This document shows positions 36,242 to 44,824 of a stretch of 64,000 bases of DNA, piece by piece (within the stretch, counting starts at the first letter, position 1; each line of letters opens with the position of its first letter). Source of the DNA: Aliiroseovarius pelagivivens (GTDB taxonomy: Bacteria > Pseudomonadota > Alphaproteobacteria > Rhodobacterales > Rhodobacteraceae); NCBI RefSeq assembly GCF_900302485.1, contig NZ_OMOI01000002.1:372001-436000 (forward strand), in the 5' to 3' direction. The position numbers were made by a program, and so were the translations under genes. The notes beneath the pieces are model-generated. The model ran no database searches. It worked only from the letters and a program-made list of their open reading frames with translations, and had not been told where the DNA came from.

Positions 36242-36295
36242 TTCAGTTTATCTGAAATAACCTTAAGTAATTTGAGTTTGATTGAAGTTACTTAA
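36242..36295. promoter_or_regulatory. Two inverted repeats in the LysR/ALDH divergent promoter
   Basis: TTCAG-TTTAT-CTGAA at 36242-36256 is a perfect 5-bp inverted repeat of LysR (T-N11-A) size. At 36263-36295 TTAAGTAA and TTACTTAA form a perfect 8-bp inverted repeat with a 17-bp spacer. Both lie between the LysR start and the ALDH start, so either can be the operator. The second covers the region where an ALDH promoter would sit. Confidence 0.6.
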
Positions 36296-36342
36296 AAAGT
36301 CCATACCCAAGGAAACTGACTTCTGTGTGAGGCGACACTTCC

Positions 36343-37791
36343 ATGACCGATATCCAAAAGAACCTGATTGCTGGCGAATGGCTGGCAGGCGTAAGCGAAA
36401 TTGAAAACCGTAACCCTTCGGACCTGACCGATCTGGTTGGCGTCTTTGCGCAGGCCAGCAGCGACCAACTGGACGCAACGCTGGACCAAGCCAAAGTGGC
36501 GCAGCGCGAATGGGAAGCCTATGGCATGGAGCGCAAGCAGGCGGTTCTGAACGCCATCGGCAACGAACTGATCGCCCGCTGCGAAGAGTTGGGCACGCTT
36601 CTGGCCCGTGAAGAAGGCAAGCCGTTCGCGGAAGGCAAAGGCGAAGTCTACCGCGCCGGCCAGTTCTTCACCTATTACGCAGCTGAATGCCTGCGTCAGC
36701 TGGGCGAGAACGCAGACAGCGTGCGCCCGGGCGTCGAAATCGACGTGCGTCGTGAAGCTGTTGGCACCGTCGCCATCATCTCGCCCTGGAACTTCCCGAC
36801 CGCAACCGCCTCGTGGAAGATCGCGCCTGCACTGTGCTACGGCAACGCCGTGGTTTGGAAACCCGCCAACGTAACGCCCGCCTCGGCTGTTGCTCTGGCT
36901 GAAATCATCAACCGTCAGGACATCCCGAAAGGTCTGTTCAGCTTGGTCATGGGCGCAGGCCGCGAAATCGGCCAGCGTCTGGTGGAAAGCCCGAAAGTGA
37001 ACGCCATTTCCTTCACCGGTTCGGTTCCGGTGGGCAAAGGCATCGCTTCTGCTGCGATCCAGAACCTGACCAAAGTTCAGATGGAGATGGGCTCGAAAAA
37101 CGCGCTGGCCGTGATGGATGACGCCGATCTGGATCTGGCTGTAACGCTGGCACTGGGCGGCGCCTTCGGTGGCACCGGTCAGAAATGCACCGCGTCCTCG
37201 CGTCTGGTTGTGCACGAAGCAATCCACGACGCCTTTGTTGAGAAACTGGTGGCTGGCACGCAGGCCATGAAAGTTGGACACGCGCTGGAAGATGGCACCC
37301 AGATGGGCCCCGTCGTCAGCGAACAGCAGCTTTCGGAAAACCTGGCCTATGTTGATCTGGGCAAAACCGAAGGTGCTGAGCTGGCCTGCGGCGGTGCGCG
37401 TCTTGAGATGCCGCATCAGGGATTCTACATGTCGCCCGGCGTGTTCCTGAACACCACCAACGACATGCGCATCAACCGCGAAGAAATGTTTGCGCCGCTG
37501 ACCTCGGTCATCAAGGTTGGCAGCTATGACGAGGCGCTGGCCACCGTCAACGACACCAACTTCGGCCTGACCTCGGGCATCGTGACGAAATCGCTGGCCC
37601 GCGCCACGCATTTCCGCCGCAATGCTCAGACCGGTGTTGTCACCGTGAACCTGCCGACCGCAGGCACCGACTACCACGTGCCGTTTGGTGGCCGAGGCGA
37701 CAGCTCGTACGGTCCGCGTGAACAGGGCAAGGCAGCCGCCGAGTTCTACACCACGGTCAAGACCGCCTATATCAGCGCAGGCCCTGTCTGA
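36343..37791 (+). CDS. Aldehyde dehydrogenase, ketoglutarate-semialdehyde-like
   Basis: A 482-residue ALDH-superfamily enzyme. It has the PWNFPTATASWKIAPAL cofactor segment, FTGSVPVGKGIA, the general-base Glu in QMEMGSKNAL and the catalytic Cys in GQKCTASSRLVV. The overall pattern is closest to 2,5-dioxovalerate (alpha-ketoglutarate semialdehyde) dehydrogenases of hydroxyproline and sugar-acid breakdown, though this cannot be settled by eye. It is the first gene of an operon ending with the Ldh-family gene, and its stop overlaps the next start by 1 bp. Confidence 0.85.
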   Translation: MTDIQKNLIAGEWLAGVSEIENRNPSDLTDLVGVFAQASSDQLDATLDQAKVAQREWEAYGMERKQAVLNAIGNELIARCEELGTLLAREEGKPFAEGKGEVYRAGQFFTYYAAECLRQLGENADSVRPGVEIDVRREAVGTVAIISPWNFPTATASWKIAPALCYGNAVVWKPANVTPASAVALAEIINRQDIPKGLFSLVMGAGREIGQRLVESPKVNAISFTGSVPVGKGIASAAIQNLTKVQMEMGSKNALAVMDDADLDLAVTLALGGAFGGTGQKCTASSRLVVHEAIHDAFVEKLVAGTQAMKVGHALEDGTQMGPVVSEQQLSENLAYVDLGKTEGAELACGGARLEMPHQGFYMSPGVFLNTTNDMRINREEMFAPLTSVIKVGSYDEALATVNDTNFGLTSGIVTKSLARATHFRRNAQTGVVTVNLPTAGTDYHVPFGGRGDSSYGPREQGKAAAEFYTTVKTAYISAGPV

Positions 37792-38771
37792 TGCGGATCG
37801 ACGGTCTTCAATACGCCAACTGGTCCGAGAAGATCTTCCGCCAGCTTCGCGAAGGGGGCGTGGATGCAATCCACGTCACCATCTCGTACCACGAGAACTT
37901 TCGCGAAACGGTTCTGAACTTTGAAAAGTGGAACCGTTGGTTTGAGCAGTATCCCGACCTGATCATGAAGGGTCTGTGGGCTTCGGACATTGACGTGGCC
38001 CGCGAAACCGGGCGCACGGCTGTGTTCTTCGGCTTCCAGAACCCGTCGCCGATCGAAGATGACATCGGCCTGGTCGAGATCGTCCACACCCTTGGTGCCC
38101 GCTTCATGCAGCTGACCTATAACAACCAGTCGCTTCTGGCGACCGGCTGTTACGAAGCCGAGGATATGGGCATCACCCGCATGGGCAAACAGGTCATCAA
38201 AGAGATGAACCGTGTGGGTCTTGTGGTTGACATGAGCCATTCGGCTGATCGTTCAACCATCGAGGCCGCTGAACTGTCCGAGCGTCCCATCGCCATCACT
38301 CACGCAAATCCGTATGACTGGTCGCCCGCTTTGCGCAACAAGCGCGACGCGGTGATCCGTGCGGTGACCGAAAATGGTGGGATGCTCGGCTTTTCGGTCT
38401 ATCCGCACCACCTGAAAGACAAGGGTGACTGCACGCTGGAAAGCTTCTGCGAGATGATCGCACGCACAGCGGACAAATATGGCGCAGAGCATCTGGGGAT
38501 CGGCACGGATCTTTGTCAGGACCAGCCCGACAGCATCGTTGAATGGATGCGCGTGGGCCGTTGGACAAAGGAAATCGACTATGGCGAGGGCTCCAAATCC
38601 GCGCCCGGTTTCCCCCCGATGCCCAGCTGGTTCGAAGACAACCGCCACTTTGGCAACATCGAAAACGGCCTGAAGGCCGTGGGCATGGATGACGGCGAGG
38701 TTGCCGGCATCATGGGACGTAATTGGTATCGCTTTTTTGCAGAGAATTTTGGCCCTCAGACAGGACGTTAA
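37791..38771 (+). CDS. M19 (membrane dipeptidase) family protein with altered metal site
   Basis: A 326-residue TIM-barrel protein of the renal-dipeptidase family. His150 (DMSHSADRS), His171 (ITHANPYDW) and Asp240 (IGTDL) match conserved family residues. The N-terminal DGHND motif reads DGLQY here (Leu6, Tyr8), and the bridging Glu of the VEGG motif is Gln83 in GFQNP. Three ligands of the two-zinc site are therefore gone and classical dipeptidase activity is doubtful. M19 proteins are known next to dimethylglycine and hydroxyproline genes in Pseudomonas, where their role is unclear. It is coupled to the ALDH gene. Confidence 0.8.
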   Translation: MRIDGLQYANWSEKIFRQLREGGVDAIHVTISYHENFRETVLNFEKWNRWFEQYPDLIMKGLWASDIDVARETGRTAVFFGFQNPSPIEDDIGLVEIVHTLGARFMQLTYNNQSLLATGCYEAEDMGITRMGKQVIKEMNRVGLVVDMSHSADRSTIEAAELSERPIAITHANPYDWSPALRNKRDAVIRAVTENGGMLGFSVYPHHLKDKGDCTLESFCEMIARTADKYGAEHLGIGTDLCQDQPDSIVEWMRVGRWTKEIDYGEGSKSAPGFPPMPSWFEDNRHFGNIENGLKAVGMDDGEVAGIMGRNWYRFFAENFGPQTGR

Positions 38772-38834
38772 GGGGCCGGGGACGTGAAACTTGGCCTCGA
38801 GCGAACAGGAGGGGCCATATCTAGGGAGAGATAG

Positions 38835-40382
38835 ATGTCTGAAGCATCTATGGGAGTGACTGATCAGAAATCCAGCGGCGTGAACAAGCCGCTGTTCCTG
38901 ATCTCGGGCGGGTTCATCGCCCTTTTCTGTCTGGCAGCATTGGTCAATCTTGACGCGCTGTCGGCAACTGTGGACTGGGGCTTCAACGTCTCGGCCACCT
39001 ATTTCGGCCTTTACTGGCAGGTTCTGCTTCTTGCGACCTTCCTGATTGGTCTTGTGCTGTGCGTACTGCCCGGTGGCCGTGCGATCATGGGCGGGCTTGC
39101 CGCGCCCGAGTTCACCACCTTCCAGTGGGGCTCGATGATCATGTGTACGCTTCTGGCCGGTGGTGGCGTGTTCTGGGCCGCAGGCGAGCCGATTGCACAC
39201 TTCCTGTCCTCGCCGCCGTTGTTTGGTGCCGAAGGCGGGACCGCTGATGCGGTAAACGGCGCGATTGCACAAAGCTTCATGCACTGGGGCTTCCTGGCGT
39301 GGGCGATCCTTGGCTCGCTGTCGACCGTGATGCTGATGCACTACCACTATGAAAAAGGTCTGCCGCTTGCCCCGCGCACGCTGCTGTACCCGGTCTTTGG
39401 TGACAAGGCGATCCACGGCCCGATCGGCCTGATCGCGGATGCGGCATCGATCATCGCCGTTGTGGCAGGTACCGTTGGCCCGATCGGCTTTTTGGGTCTG
39501 CAGGTCGCTTATGGTCTGGATGACCTCTTTGGCATCCCGAACGGTTTCGCCACGCAATTCCTGGTAATTGCCGGTCTTGTGGGCATCTACACGATCTCGG
39601 CGATGACCGGTCTGTCGCGCGGCATTCAGCTTCTGTCGAAGATCAACGTGATCCTTGCGGCTGTGCTTCTGGTCTTCGTCCTGCTGGCGGGCCCAACCGG
39701 GTTCATCTTCGGCTCGTTCTTCTCGGGCTTCGGCACCTATATCGCCAACTTCTTCCAGATGGCGCTGTACCGCGGTGACGCAGGTCTGTTCGGAGCTCCC
39801 GGCTGGCTTGGTTGGTGGACCGTGTTCTTCTGGGGCTGGTTCATGGGCTATGGCCCGCTGATGGCAATGTTCATCGCCCGTGTATCGCGTGGCCGTTCGA
39901 TCCGCTCGATCATCATCATGCTGTCGATCATCGCTCCGATCGTGACCAACTTCTGGTTCACCATCATCGGCGGCACCGGCATCTCGATGGAGCTGGCAGA
40001 AACCGGCACGATCTCGAAAGCGTTCGAGGGCTTCAACCTGCCCGCAGCGCTGTTGGCGATCACCTCGAACCTGCCGCTGGGCTTCCTTGTCTCGTTGATG
40101 TTCCTGATCCTGACCACGATCTTCGTGGCCACGACCGGCGACTCGATGAGCTATGTGATCTCGGCCACGATGAGCAACGGTGACAACCCGCCCGCAATGG
40201 TACGTGTCTTCTGGGGCATCGCCATGGGTGTCATGGCCGTAATTTTGATCTCGGTCGGGTCCGGAGGCGTATCTAAACTGCAAAGCTTCATCGTTGTGAC
40301 CGCCGTACCGGTATCGCTGATCTTGCTGCCGTCGCTGTGGGATGCCCTGCGCATCACGCTGGCAAAAGGCAAAGAAAGCTAA
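38835..40382 (+). CDS. BCCT-family betaine/carnitine/choline-type carrier
   Basis: A 515-residue protein with about 12 membrane helices and the BCCT core. The helix-8 motif of BetP (WAWWxxWxP) reads WGWFMGYGP here: Trp333 and Trp335 are kept, but two aromatic-box tryptophans are Phe336 and Tyr339. This suggests a substrate other than glycine betaine. The N terminus is short (about 20 residues), and there is no long C-terminal osmosensing tail as in BetP, which fits nutrient uptake rather than osmoregulation. It lies 63 bp after the M19 gene. Confidence 0.88.
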   Translation: MSEASMGVTDQKSSGVNKPLFLISGGFIALFCLAALVNLDALSATVDWGFNVSATYFGLYWQVLLLATFLIGLVLCVLPGGRAIMGGLAAPEFTTFQWGSMIMCTLLAGGGVFWAAGEPIAHFLSSPPLFGAEGGTADAVNGAIAQSFMHWGFLAWAILGSLSTVMLMHYHYEKGLPLAPRTLLYPVFGDKAIHGPIGLIADAASIIAVVAGTVGPIGFLGLQVAYGLDDLFGIPNGFATQFLVIAGLVGIYTISAMTGLSRGIQLLSKINVILAAVLLVFVLLAGPTGFIFGSFFSGFGTYIANFFQMALYRGDAGLFGAPGWLGWWTVFFWGWFMGYGPLMAMFIARVSRGRSIRSIIIMLSIIAPIVTNFWFTIIGGTGISMELAETGTISKAFEGFNLPAALLAITSNLPLGFLVSLMFLILTTIFVATTGDSMSYVISATMSNGDNPPAMVRVFWGIAMGVMAVILISVGSGGVSKLQSFIVVTAVPVSLILLPSLWDALRITLAKGKES

Positions 40383-40389
40383 TCAAGAC

Positions 40390-40409
40390 GGGGCGCCTTC
40401 GGGCGCCCC
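40390..40409 (+). terminator. Weak hairpin between the BCCT gene and the next gene
   Basis: GGGGCGCC-TTCG-GGCGCCCC is a perfect 8-bp stem with a TTCG tetraloop just after the BCCT stop. No T-tract follows. It could attenuate or stabilise the upstream message. Confidence 0.5.
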
Positions 40410-40487
40410 TGACCCCCGCGCATTATCGGACCCTGTTCGACGAAAGTCCGGAAATGCTCTATTGTCCTGACTGCAAAGGCCAAGAGT

Positions 40488-42191
40488 ATGAACACGATAC
40501 CACGCCGCGATCCTGAACTGGTCATGCGCCTTGCGCGCCTCGGTTCCATCCATCAATCACGCCTGTCTTTCATGCGCGTGCTGACTCGTCGTCTGGCCCG
40601 TGAAGGCTGGCGATTTGAGAAGACCGCCTTCAACATAAACGACGTAGGCGAAGGCCACGCGGTCTATACCGCCTACGGCCCCGACCGCGCCTATTCGCTA
40701 ATCGCCTATGCCCATGACCTGCCGCCCGAGAAACGCTCGGATCGGGTTATCGCGGATGCATGGGATGCAACATTCACCCTGTTTGACGGCGTGCCCACAG
40801 CAGACGACATCGAACGTCTGTCGCATAATATTCCGGTACAGGAAGCGGGCCGCGTCAGCGGAACCGAACTGTCCGTTTCGCGCGCCAACCGCTCGGTCCG
40901 CCTGTGGGAGCACGTGGTCTCGAACCTTGCCGAAGGCAACCAGCCCGACATCGACCAAATCAAGGCCGTTGGGTACTTGATGCGCACAACTGCCGTCTAT
41001 GGATCCGGCAAGCTGGGTGCCGCCGATCGCGAGATGATCGCCGACCGCCCGGAATTCCGCGCGCCGTTCCAAGTCGAGATGCTGTCGGTTTATCTGACCC
41101 GCTGGTTCGTGCTGGATCTGGTGCAGTACATGGCCGACCGTCGCGCCGCCGCAAACGGGCGCGAAGCCGCCCAGCTGTCGCCCGAGATCGGACGTGCCAT
41201 GGGGATCGGCAACTCGACCGGTTTGGGTATGGCTCCGTTTCTGCTGAACCACCCAGTCCTGTTCAACAACTGGGTCGCCGCCCGCGAGAACGCGATCCAG
41301 ACTGTGCGCAAGCTTGTGAAAGCCAGCGCGGACGAGATTGCGCTGTTCCAGTCTTTGATCGCCCGCAGCAAGATCACGATTGCCCAATGGCATTCTGAAC
41401 ACCCGATCCAGATCGAGAAGCTGAACGACCTGCGCGCGGATGTGGCCAAGGTGGATGACTATCTGGCGGGTGCTGACCTGACCTCGGGCCAGCCGTGGGA
41501 CGCGCTGTATCGTTGGGCGGAAGATAACCTGTCGCTTGAAGGGCAGGAATGGATCGCCTCGCTGATATTGGAACCCTACGGTTCGCTTGTGGATGGCTAC
41601 GCTCAGGATATGGCCGCCGACAACACCGCCACCTTCCGCATCGCTGGCGCGATGAGCGTGGGTGATCTGCGTGCGCTTCTGACCGATGTGTATTCTTGGG
41701 CAATCGACACCAACTGGCAGGCACCGGAAAACCGCGCCCGCGCTTGGTATGTGTCGGAAGAAAAGCTCGAGCCCCGTCTGGGTGAACGCTTCGAAGAACC
41801 GATCGAGGAGTATGAGCAGCCGCTGGCCCCGGGTCGGGATGCCGCGCAGTTGTTCAACGCCTTGAACCATTGGCCAGATGAAGCACAGGTTGCTGACTTC
41901 CTTCTGCGTCACCCCGAACACCGCCATGTTCTTCGCCGTGCCCAGATCGTTGGCCGCGCGCCTTACGCTGAAATCCGCGACAACACGATTTCTGATCATG
42001 TGCTGCCCATCGACATGCTGCGCTGCAAGCTGGCCTTCTTTGGCGCCACGCAATTCGACCCGCGTTCGGATCGCTGGGTGCGGATTTGCATGTATGGCAA
42101 CGCGCCGCTGCCCACCGAACTGACACAGGACAACGCCGATTTCTGGGTTTTCCCCGACGCCGACACCAAGCTTGAGGAGGGCGTCGCATGA
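40488..42191 (+). CDS. Unknown 567-residue protein of the BCCT operon
   Basis: A 567-residue soluble protein with no signal peptide or membrane helix and no motif I recognise. It starts LVMRLARLGSIHQSRLSFMRVLTRRLAREGW. It has an acidic, Glu/Asp- and Arg-rich composition, no Cys pair for zinc, a NNSTGLGMAPFLLNHP-like segment at about residue 240, and ends with acidic residues. The ATG follows AAGG. Its stop overlaps the DUF3726 start by 4 bp. It is likely an enzyme or partner for the substrate imported by the BCCT carrier, but its role is open. Confidence 0.75.
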   Translation: MNTIPRRDPELVMRLARLGSIHQSRLSFMRVLTRRLAREGWRFEKTAFNINDVGEGHAVYTAYGPDRAYSLIAYAHDLPPEKRSDRVIADAWDATFTLFDGVPTADDIERLSHNIPVQEAGRVSGTELSVSRANRSVRLWEHVVSNLAEGNQPDIDQIKAVGYLMRTTAVYGSGKLGAADREMIADRPEFRAPFQVEMLSVYLTRWFVLDLVQYMADRRAAANGREAAQLSPEIGRAMGIGNSTGLGMAPFLLNHPVLFNNWVAARENAIQTVRKLVKASADEIALFQSLIARSKITIAQWHSEHPIQIEKLNDLRADVAKVDDYLAGADLTSGQPWDALYRWAEDNLSLEGQEWIASLILEPYGSLVDGYAQDMAADNTATFRIAGAMSVGDLRALLTDVYSWAIDTNWQAPENRARAWYVSEEKLEPRLGERFEEPIEEYEQPLAPGRDAAQLFNALNHWPDEAQVADFLLRHPEHRHVLRRAQIVGRAPYAEIRDNTISDHVLPIDMLRCKLAFFGATQFDPRSDRWVRICMYGNAPLPTELTQDNADFWVFPDADTKLEEGVA

Positions 42192-42838
42192 GCCATTCGC
42201 TGAACGAAATCGAAGCCATGAGCAAACGCGCCGCACGCGGGGCCGGGCTGTCTTGGGGTCTGTCAGAAGAAGCCGCAAAGGGCACACGCTGGCTGTCCGC
42301 CTTCGGCTTTCCCGGCACGGAAATGCTGGCTGAGCTGCTGGAAATGAACGATCGGATCCCCCCGATTGACGTGTCGCCCGTATCGCTGAGCGCCGATATC
42401 TGGCACGCGCCAACCCGCCGGATGAGCCCTCTGATCGCAGGTGCCTCGCTGTCCGATTGCGCCGTGCGTCTGTTGGAACGCGGGACCATCACCATGAAAG
42501 ACGTCAGCTTGCCATTGCTGGCCGTGCCCTTCATGGGCGGCGCTGCGTTGCGTCTTGGCGTACCCGTGGCCGCCGAATGGGATGGCGCACGGGTTGCCAC
42601 CGATGGAAAGCAGCTGTGCGTTCAGGGCGACGTTGAAGCACTTCAGGCCAAACATGCCAGTCAGCTGGTCTTCTCGGCTCCGGCTGAGATGACGGGCAAG
42701 CGTGAACCGGTGATGCGTGCCGACGTTTGCGAGACCAGCTGGGAACAGCTGGGCAGCTTTGCCCACCGTACCTTTGCCCCCGCCACCGAAGAAAGCCGCC
42801 TGCGCGGTGCGGGTGCCGGGGTCAGCGACAACGACTGA
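42188..42838 (+). CDS. DUF3726-domain protein
   Basis: A 216-residue soluble protein with the DUF3726 pattern: SLNEIEAMSKRAARGAGLSWGLSEEAAKGTRWLSAFG, then SLPLLAVPFMGGAALRLGVPV. The family has no known function and is found in proteobacterial catabolic clusters. It is translationally coupled to the 567-residue gene and precedes the Ldh-family gene by 60 bp. Confidence 0.8.
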   Translation: MSHSLNEIEAMSKRAARGAGLSWGLSEEAAKGTRWLSAFGFPGTEMLAELLEMNDRIPPIDVSPVSLSADIWHAPTRRMSPLIAGASLSDCAVRLLERGTITMKDVSLPLLAVPFMGGAALRLGVPVAAEWDGARVATDGKQLCVQGDVEALQAKHASQLVFSAPAEMTGKREPVMRADVCETSWEQLGSFAHRTFAPATEESRLRGAGAGVSDND

Positions 42839-42848
42839 TATCTTGACT

Positions 42849-42868
42849 GGGGGCGGGATGCTGCCCCC
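42849..42868 (+). terminator. Hairpin between the DUF3726 gene and the Ldh gene
   Basis: GGGGGC and GCCCCC form a 6-bp stem with an 8-nt loop, followed by ATCAAACGACTGATAAAAAAG. No T-tract follows; it may only be a partial terminator within the operon. Confidence 0.4.
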
Positions 42869-42898
42869 ATCAAACGACTGATAAAAAAGAAAGAAAAA

Positions 42899-43909
42899 AT
42901 GATGACCGCCACTGAAACACTCTCGCTCTCGGAAATCGAAACACTTGCTTTTGACGCGCTGGTCAAGGCGGGCACCTCGGAAGAAAACGCACGCCCCTTG
43001 GCCGTCGCAACGGCGATGACCGAAGCCGATGGCGTCGCTTCGCACGGGCTGGCTTATATTCCGATCTATGCCCAGCACGTCGAGTGCGGCAAGGTGGATG
43101 GTCAGGCCAAACCCGTAGTCGAACAGCCGCGCCCTGCGGTTGTCACCGTGGACGCCGCCACAGGCTTTGCCCACAGCGCGATTGATCTTGGCTTTGAAAA
43201 GCTGATCCCGCTGGCGAAAGAGATGGGTGTGGCAGTTCTGGCCGTGAACAACTCGTATAACTGTGGCGTTCTGGGCGTGCACACGCAGCGTCTGGCACAA
43301 GCTGGCCTGATGGGTATCGGCTTCACCAACGCGCCTGCGTCGATTGCGCCTTCGGGCGGCGCAAAGCCGGTGGTTGGCACCAACCCGTTCTCGATCTCGG
43401 CCCCCGATGCCGACGGGAACGCCGCGCTTCTGATCGACCAGTCGGCCAGCACCATCGCCAAAAGCGAAGTGATGAAACACGCCCGCGAAGGCAAGCCGGT
43501 TCCGGAAGGCTGGGTGCTGGACGCAGACGGTCAGCCCACCACTGATCCCGAGGCCGGACTAAAGGGCTCGATGGTGCCATCGGGCGACTATAAGGGCGTC
43601 GGCGTTGCTTTGACCGTGGAACTGATGGCCGCCGCTATGGCAGGCGCCACGCTGGGCTCGGTCGCCAGCCCGTTCTCGGGCACCGCAGGTGGTCCGCCCA
43701 AGACCGGCCAGTTCTTCATTGCCATTGATCCGGAAGCCACATCCGGCGGTCTGTTCCAGGAAAAACTGTCAGCTCTGATCGCCTCGTTCCGCGACCAAGA
43801 CGGTGCACGTCTGCCGGGTGACGGTCGTCAGGCCGCCCGCATCCGCGCCGCGAAAGAGGGCGTGGCCGTGAATGCAGCGCTGCTTGAAAAAGTACGCGCA
43901 TTGGTGTGA
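42899..43909 (+). CDS. Ldh/MDH2-family (DpkA-like) NAD(P)-dependent reductase
   Basis: A 336-residue member of the malate/L-lactate dehydrogenase (Ldh) family, a fold distinct from Rossmann dehydrogenases. It shows FDALVKAGTSEENARPLAVATAMTEADGVASHGLAYIP, VDAATGFAHSAIDLGFEKLI, NNSYNCGVLGVH, and GAKPVVGTNPFSISAPDA. The family includes delta1-piperideine- and delta1-pyrroline-2-carboxylate reductases and ureidoglycolate dehydrogenase. A role in reducing a cyclic imine from an N-methylated amino acid would fit the operon. The ATG is at 42899 or 42902. Confidence 0.85.
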   Translation: MMTATETLSLSEIETLAFDALVKAGTSEENARPLAVATAMTEADGVASHGLAYIPIYAQHVECGKVDGQAKPVVEQPRPAVVTVDAATGFAHSAIDLGFEKLIPLAKEMGVAVLAVNNSYNCGVLGVHTQRLAQAGLMGIGFTNAPASIAPSGGAKPVVGTNPFSISAPDADGNAALLIDQSASTIAKSEVMKHAREGKPVPEGWVLDADGQPTTDPEAGLKGSMVPSGDYKGVGVALTVELMAAAMAGATLGSVASPFSGTAGGPPKTGQFFIAIDPEATSGGLFQEKLSALIASFRDQDGARLPGDGRQAARIRAAKEGVAVNAALLEKVRALV

Positions 43910-43917
43910 GTTAAATG

Positions 43918-43948
43918 GCCTTCCGCAGGCAATCAGTTTGCGGAAGGC
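43918..43948. terminator. Convergent hairpin between the Ldh and acyltransferase genes
   Basis: GCCTTCCGCA and TGCGGAAGGC form a perfect 10-bp stem with an 11-nt loop in the convergent gap. It can act for both strands, though no T-tract is present. Confidence 0.65.
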
Positions 43949-43972
43949 TGCCCCAAACGGCAATCAGCGGCT

Positions 43973-44824
43973 CTAGGCCGGGCGGTAGAGTCCGGGGATC
44001 AATGCCTCAGCCAAAACTTGCAGCTCTTCAGGAGTGGCCCCCGGTGGCTGAATTGGGCCGTAATGCACCTCGTAGCTGCCACCAAGCTTGGCCAGCAGCT
44101 CGGACACGTATCGAAGCGAGGCAACCTCGCGACCGATATACTCATTGTTGCCACTCAGAACGCGGGCAAGCTTTCTGGTTCGGTAATAGTGACGCGAGTT
44201 TCGAAGGCCGACAGACGCGGGCACAATCTGCGCGCCACTTGCCGCCGAAACGCGGGTGATGCCGGTGCGCCAAGGCGGCTCGACCAGCAACCCTCCGGCC
44301 ATATCCGCCACACGCCCCGACCCAAAGACCAGCAACGCGCCGCCTTGTTCCAAATGCGCCTGCATGTCGGCGCGGGTCTGACGCGCACCCAGCACTTTGT
44401 CCGACCGGTCGAGGTCCACGGCGACAATGCGATCGGCGCCCAGAAACCGTTCTGCTTCTCGGTTGGCGACAACCTTCAAATCCGGTCGATGGCTTAGCAA
44501 AGCGCCAGCATGCGAGATGAAATCGAACGTGCCCACAGGATGCGTCGCGCCAATGATTACGGCACCTTGGGCCGGGATATTTTCAATCCCATGCGCGGTG
44601 ATCTGCGTGCCCCCCTTCATGTCCAGCAACGCCTTCACAAGATCCGGACCAGTCCGGCCATCAAGTTCGCGCAACACCTGCTCGGTCTCGCGCAGGGCAA
44701 AGAAGGCCTGCCCGGTCAGGGTGCGGCTGAACAGATCGACCGAGCCCATCAAAAAACGCAGCCCCTTCAGCCGCAAATGCGCGCTGTTCGTCAGCCGAAG
44801 GCGCGCACGCAACAGCTCGTCCAT
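43973..44824 (-). CDS. PlsC-like lysophospholipid acyltransferase family protein
   Basis: The ATG at 44824 gives 283 residues; a TTG at 44884 would add 20. The acyltransferase motif is GATHPVGTFDF (HPxGxxD, as in the OlsA/hemolysin-like branch of the family), followed by ANREAERFLGADRIVAVDLDRS and LVFGSGRVADM and a late PASVGLRNSRHY. It probably acylates a lysolipid or ornithine lipid precursor at the inner face of the membrane. There is no strong membrane helix at the N terminus. It is a single gene convergent with the Ldh gene. Confidence 0.78.
   Translation of the reverse strand: MDELLRARLRLTNSAHLRLKGLRFLMGSVDLFSRTLTGQAFFALRETEQVLRELDGRTGPDLVKALLDMKGGTQITAHGIENIPAQGAVIIGATHPVGTFDFISHAGALLSHRPDLKVVANREAERFLGADRIVAVDLDRSDKVLGARQTRADMQAHLEQGGALLVFGSGRVADMAGGLLVEPPWRTGITRVSAASGAQIVPASVGLRNSRHYYRTRKLARVLSGNNEYIGREVASLRYVSELLAKLGGSYEVHYGPIQPPGATPEELQVLAEALIPGLYRPA

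Noticed and set aside
38253..40283. Long antisense open frame of 676 codons opposite the BCCT gene
   Set aside because: High GC content and codon bias of the BCCT and M19 genes leave antisense frames open; the translation is low-complexity, rich in Arg, His, Asp and Gln, and has no family features.
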